A DNA stretch of 64,000 nt. It comes from Limnomonas spitsbergensis. Its lineage: Eukaryota > Chlorophyta > Chlorophyceae > Chlamydomonadales. The notes below the pieces were generated by a model. It was not told where the DNA came from and searched no databases. It worked only from the letters and a program-made list of their open reading frames with translations. Shown in pieces: positions 51,397 through 60,593 of this stretch. The position numbers and the translations under genes are program-made. The stretch spans positions 6,866,001 to 6,930,000 of the forward strand of contig JAYJMM010000124.1 of NCBI GenBank assembly GCA_037349105.1, in the 5' to 3' direction. Positions within the stretch are counted from its first letter, which is position 1, and each line of letters begins with the position of its first letter.

Positions 51397-52062
51397 ATGG
51401 GGGACCCAGCTCACCCTCTGCAGGCAGCTGCGGGGGAACCCGAGAACAAGCTTAAAGACCTCTGCAAGGAGCAATGGGCTGACGAACTGAGACGACTCGT
51501 GGCCCAGCGCGACAAGCAGCGGCTTGAAGAGGAGGCACCGGGGAAGGACCGTCAAGAAGAGACCGAAACCAGGAGCAGCCGCATCGAGGCCAGCCTGTGT
51601 TACAGGCTGAGCATGGTTCCAGGGCCCGACCCCGACCCAAGGATGCAAGGGCACAACCAAGCGGCAGAGGATTTGAGGCAGGCGTTCCAAATCCGCTTGC
51701 TGGCCCACGCAAGTGAGAAGCACGACGCAGCTATTAACCAGCTGCTGGCCGCGGGCCCGGCAGGGGAGGCAAGCTCGGGGCCGCTACCGGTCCAGCGACG
51801 AGCCAGGTTAGGGACAGCCGGAGGGATGGTGCCCGCCTGGAGCACACCTCGGGCCAGCTGCCAGTACCAGAGGAAGGGCAAGGAACAGGCAGCCAGGGCC
51901 GGCCCCGTGGAGGAACCGCCAGGATTCAGGGTCATCCAGGCGGCACCGCCAGCACAGGCTCTGGGGGCGACGTGCCTTGCACATGTTGCGACCAGGCCCG
52001 CGTCGGCGAGCGCATGGTCCGGTGCGACAATTGTGGAACTCCATGGCACGACCTGTGCATGA
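51397..52062 (+). CDS. Gypsy ORF, helical protein of unknown function
   Basis: 221 codons starting MGDPAHPLQAAAGEPENK. A charged helical stretch (KLKDLCKEQWADELRRLVAQ) and AEDLRQAFQIRLLAHASEKH follow. The DNA between 51190 and 51455 is best open in another frame (acidic EQDTWAEQEWVDAHLEGQEE), so a frame change probably separates this ORF from the preceding one. The last third overlaps the PHD ORF and is less protein-like. Confidence 0.45.
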   Translation: MGDPAHPLQAAAGEPENKLKDLCKEQWADELRRLVAQRDKQRLEEEAPGKDRQEETETRSSRIEASLCYRLSMVPGPDPDPRMQGHNQAAEDLRQAFQIRLLAHASEKHDAAINQLLAAGPAGEASSGPLPVQRRARLGTAGGMVPAWSTPRASCQYQRKGKEQAARAGPVEEPPGFRVIQAAPPAQALGATCLAHVATRPASASAWSGATIVELHGTTCA

Positions 52063-53609
52063 GGACCCCACGGACAGGGGCAGCCATGGTGTGCCAGTTC
52101 TGCACGATCCCCGAGCCCGTGCTGCAAAGGTGCATGGGATGTGGAGAGAACCTTCGCCCAGCAAACCAACCCAGCAGGCGATGCTGCCGATGCCACGCCA
52201 CAGCCTGCAGCAACTGCGCGGACAGACCAGGCGTCGGTGGTAGCCAGCGAGGGGTGTGGGCCTGCTGCGGCTGCAGCGACACGGTACCCCCGGCATGGGG
52301 CCACGGCTCCGACCACGGCGAGCCGTGCCTGCGATGCGGAAAAAGGGGGCATGGCTACCACGCCTGCCCCGCACCGGAAGTGCGGGCGGGCCAGTGTGCC
52401 ATCTGCTATCACCAGGGGCACCTGACCGAGGCATGCCCTGAGCGGAACCAGCCGCTGGGCATCATTAGAAAAATGCAGATGGAGGAAGACTCCAAGCTCG
52501 GGGTTCGGTGGTGGTGCAATGCGCAGGAGGCACTGCCCAGCGAAAGGGAGGTGGCGTTCAGGGCAACCCAAGGCAGGGCCACAGCCTCCGAAGTACGACA
52601 AGCCATCGAGGCGCGCAGGAGGGATGAGGCCAGCCGGTCTAGGAGGAGGGAGCATTGCCCTGTACCACTCAGGGAATGGTTCAGGGAAACGGATGACCAG
52701 CCCCTGCAGCCATCCATGCACGCCGGCCAATGCGCCCAGATCCTGTCCATCGGCGCAGACCTAGTCAAGGCCAAGGACGAGGGATTGTGGCCAGAAGCGG
52801 GCGGGCCATTGGACAACTGGCCGGTAGAGTGGAGGGTGCCAGAAAAAACCAGCCTGTGGAGCTACCTGGCCATCCAGCGGACAATGCTCCAGCCCAACCA
52901 GCTGGGCAGACACCCGCAGAGGGAGGCCAGGGGAAGCGTCAATGTCAGAGACCAGCCCGTCAGCCAAGAGGCCCCGCACAGACCTGCTGCGTACGGTGCA
53001 CGCCAGACCGCGGCAGGAGAGCTTCAGAACCCAGTCAGCAGTGAAGAGGCCGGGGCAGCGGATTCCTCGAGGGCCAGGGCCGCCGCCGCTCGGAGTGCGC
53101 GGAACGCCAGGAACCGCTCGCGCCAGGGGCGCAGGAAGGCGGCAGAAAGAGAGATCAACAGCAGCACAGAGTGCCCGTCGCCACCCACCAAGCTCAGCCA
53201 GGTGGAGCTGGAGATCTCCTGGAGGGAGGGGCCGGTAAGGCAAGGCCAACCAACCACCCCGACACCACCGCCAGTTCCAGAAGGGCCGCAGCCCAGCCCC
53301 AGACGACAGCCCGCATGCCGGGGCCTTCTGTCATGCACAGCCTTCAGAGGACTCCTAGCGTGCCTCTGCCACTTGGCGCTGGTGTGGCTGCTCCTCTCCT
53401 GCTTCCCAGTGTCCCAGGCCAGCGGACGAGGCGTGCGAGGAGGAGGCTTCACGGCGGGGCAAGGGGCATGCGTGAGCAGCAGGGAGGCAGCGGCAAAGCT
53501 GGAGCCGGGATGGCTGCGTCCGACAGTCCCTACAGAAAACCAATTTCCCATCAAATCAATACTTACTGAAGCTCCTCCTAAATATAACTCCATCCAAATT
53601 AAAGTGTGA
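51972..53609 (+). CDS. Gypsy ORF with N-terminal PHD finger, zinc cluster and membrane-like segment
   Basis: 545 codons. Residues 3-45 form a PHD-type C4HC3 finger (CTCC...CDNCGTPWHDLC...CQFC). Further Cys pairs follow (CMGCG, CCRC, CSNC, CCGC), then two knuckles, CLRCGKRGHGYHAC and CAICYHQGHLTEAC. After an Arg-rich region there is a hydrophobic stretch (GLLACLCHLALVWLLLSCF) near 53350-53410 that could span a membrane, reminiscent in position of an env-like protein, though nothing else supports that. The last 35 codons lie in AT-rich DNA unlike the rest. PHD fingers read histone tails, so a chromatin-targeting role is an inference. Confidence 0.65.
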   Translation: MPCTCCDQARVGERMVRCDNCGTPWHDLCMRTPRTGAAMVCQFCTIPEPVLQRCMGCGENLRPANQPSRRCCRCHATACSNCADRPGVGGSQRGVWACCGCSDTVPPAWGHGSDHGEPCLRCGKRGHGYHACPAPEVRAGQCAICYHQGHLTEACPERNQPLGIIRKMQMEEDSKLGVRWWCNAQEALPSEREVAFRATQGRATASEVRQAIEARRRDEASRSRRREHCPVPLREWFRETDDQPLQPSMHAGQCAQILSIGADLVKAKDEGLWPEAGGPLDNWPVEWRVPEKTSLWSYLAIQRTMLQPNQLGRHPQREARGSVNVRDQPVSQEAPHRPAAYGARQTAAGELQNPVSSEEAGAADSSRARAAAARSARNARNRSRQGRRKAAEREINSSTECPSPPTKLSQVELEISWREGPVRQGQPTTPTPPPVPEGPQPSPRRQPACRGLLSCTAFRGLLACLCHLALVWLLLSCFPVSQASGRGVRGGGFTAGQGACVSSREAAAKLEPGWLRPTVPTENQFPIKSILTEAPPKYNSIQIKV

Positions 53610-53947
53610 CACTTCTCTCCTGTTCGGTAAACGCACCTAATTTTCGTTGCTGCGGGCGGGATTGCTCCAAGAGGCCAATTTGGGAAACAAAAGGTATTTA
53701 GGGGGCTCCTTTGCCTCTCCAATTCTCTAAATACGCGAAGGCGTAGCCCCCTTACCGTCTGCCGTCTGGGACCCAAATTGGGTGAATACCGCCCTGCCCT
53801 CACCTATTGTGAGTATAAGTATAATATATATATACGTATAGTTCCTCAGGGTTCCAGCTTATAGTCCACTGCAAATAATAAGTTACCAAATTTAAGGGCC
53901 ATCCTATATATTTGAAAATAAAGGCTAATTGACCGAAGAACCCACAG
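53527..53947. other. AT-rich island between the gag and pol regions of the Gypsy element
   Basis: About 420 bases with tataatatatatatacg, poly-A/T and few GC codons, set in DNA that is GC-rich on both sides. ACAGT occurs at both edges (about 53522 and 53945). It could be a nested insertion or an internal regulatory region driving pol. No terminal inverted repeat was seen. Confidence 0.5.
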
Positions 53948-55603
53948 TTGGACATGCCTGCAAACCGCTCCGACCGCCAGCACGGCAGTTGGGACCAAGG
54001 CACCTCCAGTGCCAGGCCGCCAGCGGCAGAAGGAGAGCCGCTGGCAGGGGGCGTCATCGACATGTTCCAGCCCGGAGGGGTGGTGGACGCACCCTCCGAT
54101 TACGTCAAGACTAAGGAAGGGTGGCTGCTCGGGAAGCACCCTGACTTCACTGGCGAGCAGCAGGAGCAGCTGGAGCAGAGCCTGCGGGAGCGCCAAGGAG
54201 CGTTCGCCTACTCCATGCTGGGGCTGCCAGGCTACTGCGGGGCACATGGTGAGTTCACGCTGGCCCTAGAAGATGAGCACAGCTCGTGCTTTCAGAAGGC
54301 CAGGGACATGCCACCCCCTAAAGCCGCCATCTTCAAGGAAAAGTGTCAACCCATGATAGAAGCTGGCATCATTGGCAGGGTCCCTCAGGGGGGTCCCATC
54401 AAGTTTGCGGCCAACTCTGTCGTAGCGGCCAAGAAGTGTGCCGAGACGGGCCAGTGGTCAGACCACCGCATTGCGCATGACATGAGGAGGCTGAACCTCC
54501 GCACGGCCAAGCAGGAGTTTGCAATCCCTAGGATGGAGACAATCTTTCAGAACCTGGGCACGGCTAAGGTGTTTAGCAAGGTGGACCTGAGGTCAAGGTT
54601 CATGCAGATCCCGATCAGGGTCGAAGACCAGCCTAAGACGGCCTTTTGGATGGGCCCGGAACTCTGGATGTACACGAAGCTGAACTTTGGGCTACGCAAC
54701 GGGGCCCCCTTCTTCCAGCGTATGATGGAAGAGGAGATCGCCAGGGCAGGCCTGAGCTCCTTTTGTGTTGCATTCATTGACGACCTGCTGGTGTACAGCG
54801 ACACGCCCGCTGAGCACATCAGGCATGTAGAAATCATGCTAGACATGCTCCATGAGGTGGGGCTGAGAGCGCATCGTGACAAGTCCCTGTTTGGGTGTGC
54901 GACGGTTGAGTACCTAGGCCACAACGTGTCGGCCCACGGGCTCACGCCGCACGCAGCCAAAATAGCAGCTGTCACGGCTCTGCCTGAGCCCGCATCGGCC
55001 AAAATCATCCAGGAGGTTATGGGATTCCTGAACTTCTACCGGTGCTACATCCCGGATTTCTCTAAGAAAGCTGCATGCATCAATGCCCTGCTCGTCAAGG
55101 GGTTTCCCTTTGTGTGGGGCCCTGAGCAGTCCCAGGCATTTCAGCTGATCAAGACTGAAATGTGTGAAGGCGGCAGGGTGATGCGCAGGCCGGACTACAG
55201 CGGGACGGGGCCGGATGGCCTTGGGCCACCGCGGCCGTTCCTGCTGTACACCGACTTCTCTAAGCAGGGCATAGGGGCGGTGTTGGGGCAGTGTGACGAC
55301 AGCGGCAGGGAATACATGGTAGCCTGTACTTCCCGTTCCCTGAACAAAAGCGAGAATAACTACTCGTCGTTCCAGGGGGAAATGCTTGCCGCAGTGTACG
55401 CCGCCCGCACGTACCGCCATATGCTCTTTGGGTGCAAAGTGCACCTGGTCACGGACCACGAACCCCTCACCTACCTCATGGATAACCAAGCCCTGGTGGG
55501 GCAGCACGCCCGATGGGCTCTCATGCTCCAGGAGCTTGACATTACCATTGTCCACCGGTCGGGGGCCTGCCACCAGAACGCAGATATCCCGTCTGCTGGA
55601 TGA
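53948..55603 (+). CDS. pol: Gypsy pol: reverse transcriptase and RNase H
   Basis: 551 codons. The reverse transcriptase domain includes MIEAGIIGRV, DMRRLNLRTAKQEFAIPRME, KVFSKVDLRSRFMQIPI, NFGLRNGAPFFQRMM and the active-site FIDDLLVYSD (about 54773). EYLGHNVSAHGLTPHAAKI and FLNFYRCYIPDFSKKA are the connection typical of Ty3/Gypsy. RNase H has TDFSKQGIGAVLGQ, the Glu in QGEMLAAVYA and TDHEPLTYLMDNQ. The frame ends TGA at 55601, but the expected sequence continues in the +1 frame as SRLLDDAAPEPKD, so a single-base shift near 55590 separates it from the methyltransferase part. Confidence 0.95.
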   Translation: MDMPANRSDRQHGSWDQGTSSARPPAAEGEPLAGGVIDMFQPGGVVDAPSDYVKTKEGWLLGKHPDFTGEQQEQLEQSLRERQGAFAYSMLGLPGYCGAHGEFTLALEDEHSSCFQKARDMPPPKAAIFKEKCQPMIEAGIIGRVPQGGPIKFAANSVVAAKKCAETGQWSDHRIAHDMRRLNLRTAKQEFAIPRMETIFQNLGTAKVFSKVDLRSRFMQIPIRVEDQPKTAFWMGPELWMYTKLNFGLRNGAPFFQRMMEEEIARAGLSSFCVAFIDDLLVYSDTPAEHIRHVEIMLDMLHEVGLRAHRDKSLFGCATVEYLGHNVSAHGLTPHAAKIAAVTALPEPASAKIIQEVMGFLNFYRCYIPDFSKKAACINALLVKGFPFVWGPEQSQAFQLIKTEMCEGGRVMRRPDYSGTGPDGLGPPRPFLLYTDFSKQGIGAVLGQCDDSGREYMVACTSRSLNKSENNYSSFQGEMLAAVYAARTYRHMLFGCKVHLVTDHEPLTYLMDNQALVGQHARWALMLQELDITIVHRSGACHQNADIPSAG

Positions 55604-57294
55604 CGCCGCCCCTGAGCCAAAGGACCTGAGTGGGGTTGCCAGCGGAATGCAGGTCGCTATGCTCACAGGCATGGGCAGAGTGAACCAGTGGCACACAGAT
55701 CAGGTGGTGCGTCTAGCAAAAGAGGGCAGACGAGGAGTGCACAGGCTGCGAGCCGCTGAAGCTGCGTGTATAGTGGCCCCGTGCAGCCAGGCTATCTCCA
55801 GCGCAAAGGATGAGGATGACGAGCTGGCACAGCCTGCCAGTGCTGCAGAGAGGGCTTTCAATAGCAGGGCTAGGGCCAGATCCTTGATCAACAATGTGCT
55901 GACAGACCTGCCCCGCTCAACCCCGGCCCACCTCCATGCAGGGGTGGATACGGAGTGCTTATCAGTGGAAGCGGTGCAAGCCCTGGAAAAGGAGGGAGTG
56001 GTCCTGTTCGAGCCCTTCGGACTTCGGAGGTATGTGCTCGGGACTTGAGATGGTGCTTAGGGCAGGCATCCCAGTCGCACAGTATCTGTATGCAGACACC
56101 AGCGCTACCATGCGGGAGATCGCAAGGGGCAGGCTGGTGCAGCTGCACAAGCAGTACCCGCTGCTGCTCCACGCGTCGGCCTTCGAGGGGGCGTTCAGGA
56201 CGCTGCCCCAGGACGTGTACTCCATTACTGCCCAGCACTTCATAGAGGCTGGGGCCCAGAAGGGTCGCCAGTGGTTTATGGTGGCATGTTGGGAGTGTCA
56301 CGACCTGTCAGCGGCCGGCAAGGGCAAGGGGCTTGAAGGGGACCGGAGCAAGTCTTTCTTTCCGCTAATCAGGCTGCTAGGCTCTTTTCAAATCCTGCAG
56401 AAGGCCAGGCCACCGGCATACCTGATTTAGAATGTCGCTAAGCAGTTGAATCAGAGGAGCGAGAAGGCTAGCATAGAGGCTTTCGGCGAAGTGTGCAGAA
56501 TCCTGGGCAGGCCAGCCCTGTTTGACGCGGCGCAGGTGGGCTCCTATGCCCACCGCACGCGCAACTACTGGGGCAACCTGGCTCCAGCTGCAGACATCGA
56601 GTTTGTTATCCAGACATCACATAGGCCACACGACGGTATTGTGGATGACATTCTGGACGAGGGCAGTAGGGCCCAGGTTGTGGCCTGCCCTGATAACGGC
56701 GGGTACCGCATCAACGTGTCCGGACAGCCCAGAAGGGCGCTGCCCTGCCTCATGGCCACCCCAGCATCCTACGCGTTCAGGAATGGGCAGATCGGGCTAG
56801 TGTTCAGGCCTATGGGGGACCTGCAGGAACCAAACGCCAATGAAAGGGAGAGGTCCATGGGGTACGCAGTCGGGTCCACACTGCCTCGCCCAGACTTTCC
56901 TGAGGGGGATAGGAGGGCCGCATTGGGCAGGTGCATGGATGCTTGGGCCCTAGAGGCTTGGCTCACCGTGGCACTTGAGGTGGCCAAGATCACTCCAAAG
57001 GAGCTCGCTCGCAGGGCCCGTTTACCAGGTCCGGACCGCGACCCCGCTATTGGAATGACCCTGAAGTCCACACATTGCGCCCTCGCTACCGCAGGGGAAG
57101 CATGCTCAAGCGAGGGAGAGGTGGCAGCAACGTACCGGCAGTGCCTGGGGGAGTCTGCGGCGGCCGACTGGGCGGATGCCGCCCAGGAACCAGGTGGGCA
57201 GCCAGAATCAGGAATCGATCCCGTTAGTTCCAATGACGACGAGGCAGGGGAAGTTGTGGACCCGCCAGGGTGTGCAGCCGGGCCTGCAGCTTGA
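55604..57294 (+). pseudogene. DNMT3-like cytosine-5 DNA methyltransferase domain inside Gypsy pol, disrupted
   Basis: Cytosine-5 DNA methyltransferases transfer a methyl group from S-adenosylmethionine to DNA cytosine. Motif order I, IV, VI, VIII, X fits DNMT3 and not the rearranged DRM type. Motif I is VLFEPFG then GGMCSGLEMVL (about 55999-56055). Motif IV is ECHDLSAAGKGKGLEGDRS with the catalytic Cys at 56296-56298. Motif VI should be ENV but reads stop-N-V (TAG 56428-56430). HRTRNYWGNLA (56551 on) is the DNMT3-type motif VIII, and RRAALGRCMDAWALEAWL is the motif X region. Lesions: a 7-bp tandem duplication cttcgga at 56015-56028 splits motif I between frames; TAG in motif VI; TGA at 57292 before integrase in the same frame. 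It lies between RNase H and integrase, so it was probably part of the polyprotein. Confidence 0.9.
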
Positions 57295-58887
57295 GTGGAT
57301 GTGTGGACGGACGAGCCAGTCCTGCAGGTCCTCCGCCTGAAAGTGCATCCCCCAGGGGCCGAACCAGGAGAACAAGCGAGGGTGCAGCGTAGGGCCGCCC
57401 CTTTCCAGTGGGAACCTGAGAGAGGGGGCGTGCTGATGTGGCTGATGCCAGACGGGCGGCGGTGCGTAGTTCCCAGGCTTGAGGACAGGCTGGCAGTGAT
57501 CAAAGAAGCGCATGCTAGCACAGGCCATTTCGGCAGCCACCGTACGGCCTTCATGATCTTGCAGCAACACTGGTGGAGAGGACTTAGAGCAGCAGTCAGA
57601 AAGGCTGTCCAGGAGTGCGGGGTGAGCGACAGGGCCATGGCGTCCACATTCAATCACACGCAGCCCGACCTGCACCCACTCTCTATTGAGGGTTTATTTT
57701 TCCGCTGGGGTGTGGATCTGTGCGGGCCATTCACCACCACACCTAGAGGCAACCGGTATGTCATGGTGTGTGTGGAGCACTACTCCAAGTGGGTAGAGCT
57801 GATCCCTATCCCCAGCAAGGCGTCTGACGTGACGGCCTTGGCGTTCTTCCAAAACGTGGTTGCACGGTTTGGGGGATGTGCAGAAGTAGTAACCGACCAA
57901 GGGACTGAGTTCCAGGGGGAGTTCCAGGACATGTTACTGGATTGTTTCATTGACCACCGCACCACCTCTGCCAACCACCCCCAGGCAGATGGGCTGTCCG
58001 AAAGGGCCGTCCAGACCCTCAAGACGGGCCTACGCAAGTGCTGCGGGGACGGGAGCAGCAACGACTCATGGGACAGGATGGTCCCGTGGGTAGCACTGGG
58101 CTTCAGGTGCTCGCCTCAGCAGGCCACGCGCATGGCACCCTACGAAGTGCTGTACGTGCAGAAGCCTGTGTTCCCCTCCAAGGTGGGGGCGGACCTGTGG
58201 AGCACGGCGCGGATGGCAACAGTGGAGGAGGCAGCAGACCTGCTCCTTGCCAGGGTGGCCAGAATCAAGGAGGCCCTCCCGGTCGCGGGCGAGCACCTCA
58301 AGATTGCACAGCACCGGGACAAGTTGCGCTATGCCAGGATCCGCGGAGGGGGGTATGTTCCTCAGGTCAGGCGGTTCGCCATTGGGGACGACGTGTACGT
58401 CAGGTACGCGTCAGAGCGGCGTAGCCTCGACCTCAAAGCCAGGCCAGAAATCCTGCGGGTGCAGCGGCTGGGAGAAACGGGGGCGCTGGTGTTGGAGGGG
58501 GCAGATGGCCTGACGGTAACGGAGAACGCAGTCAATTGCTCCCCGTGCCACCTCCCCAACCTGAAAGGGAAGGTGGATTTCGGCACCACCAGGCCCAACG
58601 TCAGCCTGTCGTGTGAGGTCTGCCGCCTCCCCGACCGAGGGGAGGTCATGCTCCTGTGTGACGCTTGCAACACCGGCTGGCACATGGATTGCCTAACGCC
58701 TCCGCTACCTGCAGTACCCAAGGGAGACTGGATGTGCCCCAGGTGCAAGCCAGGCCCAGGGCCTGGCCAAGGGGCAGACCCAGCCTCAAGGGCACCGCCC
58801 AGCAGCCCAGCCCACCTCGACGGGGCGGCAACCAGGGCAGCCAGGGCAGCGGCAAGGGCAGCCTTGGAGGCCGGGGCAATGGACTAG
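57295..58887 (+). CDS. Gypsy integrase with C-terminal PHD finger
   Basis: Inserts element DNA into the host genome. It continues the methyltransferase frame after TGA 57292-57294 and has no ATG there, so it was part of a longer polyprotein. The zinc-binding N-domain has HASTGHFGSHRT and then ECGVS, where the second Cys is Ser. Catalytic DDE: Asp in WGVDLCGPF, Asp in VTDQGTEFQG (about 57892), Glu in GLSERAVQTLK (about 57997). The C-terminal domain (RRFAIGDDVYVRY) is followed by a PHD finger, CEVCRLPDRGEVMLLCDAC, then WHMDCL and CPRC (58615-58749), in the position where chromoviruses carry a chromodomain. PHD fingers read histone H3 tails; a role in choosing insertion sites is inferred. Confidence 0.95.
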   Translation: MDVWTDEPVLQVLRLKVHPPGAEPGEQARVQRRAAPFQWEPERGGVLMWLMPDGRRCVVPRLEDRLAVIKEAHASTGHFGSHRTAFMILQQHWWRGLRAAVRKAVQECGVSDRAMASTFNHTQPDLHPLSIEGLFFRWGVDLCGPFTTTPRGNRYVMVCVEHYSKWVELIPIPSKASDVTALAFFQNVVARFGGCAEVVTDQGTEFQGEFQDMLLDCFIDHRTTSANHPQADGLSERAVQTLKTGLRKCCGDGSSNDSWDRMVPWVALGFRCSPQQATRMAPYEVLYVQKPVFPSKVGADLWSTARMATVEEAADLLLARVARIKEALPVAGEHLKIAQHRDKLRYARIRGGGYVPQVRRFAIGDDVYVRYASERRSLDLKARPEILRVQRLGETGALVLEGADGLTVTENAVNCSPCHLPNLKGKVDFGTTRPNVSLSCEVCRLPDRGEVMLLCDACNTGWHMDCLTPPLPAVPKGDWMCPRCKPGPGPGQGADPASRAPPSSPAHLDGAATRAARAAARAALEAGAMD

Positions 58888-58893
58888 CCGGAA

Positions 58894-59118
58894 GTGGAGG
58901 TCATGGCCACCAACCCAGCCACAAAGCAAATGGAGCGGGGCATTGCCAGGCCCATGCCCAACGGGCTGTACGACATCTCGTACACCACGGGCATGGGAGA
59001 GGCCAATATCACCCCAAGGGCGGTCCAGCGAAGGGCTAAGGCGGCCATGGACGCAGCAAGAGCAGAGGAGGAGTCAGCTGCCAAGGGGCAGACAGCCAGG
59101 AAGGGCAAGGAGGGATAG
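58894..59118 (+). CDS. Small ORF after integrase, 74 codons
   Basis: Lies in the integrase frame just after its TAG (58885-58887). It reads GIARPMPNGLYDISYTTGMG and ends in a basic Lys/Ala-rich tail. It could be the polyprotein C-terminus cut off by a nonsense change. No family is recognised. Confidence 0.4.
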   Translation: MEVMATNPATKQMERGIARPMPNGLYDISYTTGMGEANITPRAVQRRAKAAMDAARAEEESAAKGQTARKGKEG

Positions 59119-59494
59119 GAATCCCCTAGAATGGCAGTACGCGCTGAGCACTTGACGGAACCCACGCCATATCTGGAAGAACGAGCCGGTGCCAGCCCTA
59201 GGGGAACACCCCAGGGGCGGCACGGCTGGCACTAGTAGGCAGCAGGCAGTGGGCCGACAGCCAGCAGGACGTAGCCTAGTACTCAAGTAAAAAGCTTTCC
59301 CGTTGTACCGTAGTAGCAGGAGCAGCGAGCCAAAGGAGTACATAGTGACGACGGCTACAGCGCTGATTTGCATGACAATTGCCTTGGAATAGAGACTGCC
59401 GCAGGGCCAACCGGCAGGGGGGCAAGACTCGGATAGAACACCGCTGCTACTGCACGCATCTCCTGTGGCCTAGGGCCAGGTGTCAACGGTGCAG

Positions 59495-60114
59495 TGCACG
59501 GTATAATGCAGTATACGTGCCAAAACCGTAGGGACCGCTACTGCGGCCTCGGAGACTCCGCAGCTTCCCTGCGGAGCCCCTCTTTTAGGATTGGAAGCCC
59601 AGCTACCCACTTTCGGGGAGATCTGAGGCCAAGATTTCCCGTACCTTAGTAATAAGGGCTTGCCGGGACATTGTATCCCGGCTTGCCCATTGTCACTTAC
59701 TTCGTTCCTTTTAAGTGGACAGGCCTCTAATTGTAAACAGCACCGGCTAGATCTCGGAGACCTACCCAGTGAAGAGCAACAACGCCAGTACCACTCAACT
59801 AGTCAAGCCTAGGACAGCCCTAGAACCCCAAAGCGAGACACCCAGCCCGACTCAGGCCAACGCCCGCAGTCTACGGCTACGGTTTCTTCCGCCGCGCGCG
59901 GTAAGTGACTCAGCGACCCCCCAGATTAGCTATCTGGAAGGTCAGCGTTCTAGCTAAAAGCCAAGTGCTAGACTCCGCGATTGCCATCTAGAAGTTCCAG
60001 CCACAGCTTAACGCGCTGCGCATTCGCGACCAGTGTGTTGACACTGAGCCCGCCCGTAGGCGTCCGCCACATTGTGGGGAAGAAGTCCGCCACGGACCCG
60101 AAGCTAACCTCACG
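59495..60114 (+). repeat. 3' LTR of the Gypsy element
   Basis: Starts TGCACGGTATAATGCAG (one base shorter than the 5' LTR start) and runs to aacctcacg at 60114. It shares the cattgtcacttacttcgttc and tggggaagaagtccgccacg blocks with the 5' LTR. It lacks two insertions present in the 5' LTR, which explains its 620 versus 667 bases. Confidence 0.9.
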
Positions 60115-60413
60115 AGTAAAGTAGGGGCGGTACCCACAGCTAGGGGCGCCCGGGTAGGCCAGCCTTCCCTCTTATACGGTACTCGATACTACCTAGTTAC
60201 CCCTTTTACAGCCCTTGTACCTCCGCAGTGTAGTTCAAGGTGCACGTGTGTACGGTGTTGAACCATAGTTGTGAGTAGTGTGAGCCACTCTAAGGCAGTA
60301 AGACAGCCTCCACCATTTTGGCACGGTTACTGTTTTATGGTTCGACAGAAGCTATTTATGCCCTTCATATTTGAGCTAGTACAACGCCATGACAGTTAAT
60401 ATAGAACATCTGA
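60115..60413. other. Flank of the Gypsy element
   Basis: About 300 bases between the 3' LTR and the next SINE-like repeat. No ORF or repeat recognised. It does not repeat the bases left of the 5' LTR, so no target duplication is evident. Confidence 0.4.
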
Positions 60414-60593
60414 AGCTGGTGGCATCCATACCAAGAGGTTGAGGGATCGAATCCGCCACGCGATCTAATCTATCCCCCCGACTGGAGCGCCGGGTTCCAT
60501 GTTCCTGCCCCCTCATATGGGAGGATGGCATGGCTGCACCATGGCCCAGGTTGTGCATGGTAGCTGGAATTGAGCCTAGTCATTCCCTACCAG
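60414..60593 (-). repeat. SINE-like repeat, copy D, truncated
   Basis: Same family as copies A-C (ggttgagggatcgaatccgcc, ggcccaggttgtgcatggta). It stops at ccctaccag, where the other copies continue for 60 more bases, and the next base begins TGTCACGACG. The likely cause is insertion of an LTR element at 60594. Confidence 0.7.

Larger units (their letters stand above)
43099..60114 (+). mobile_element. 17-kb Ty3/Gypsy LTR retrotransposon encoding a DNMT3-like methyltransferase
   Basis: Two LTRs bound a 15.7-kb interior with a 650-bp leader, gag-region ORFs with zinc knuckles, a protease-like ORF, a PHD/zinc-cluster ORF and a pol region. Pol order is reverse transcriptase (53948-55603), RNase H, DNMT3-like methyltransferase (about 55995-56990), integrase (57295 on) and PHD finger. 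Reverse transcriptase before integrase places it in Ty3/Gypsy. It is about three times longer than ordinary Gypsy elements. The coding frame is broken several times, so this copy should be inactive. No target duplication was found around the LTRs, and a tRNA primer site was not identified. Confidence 0.95.
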
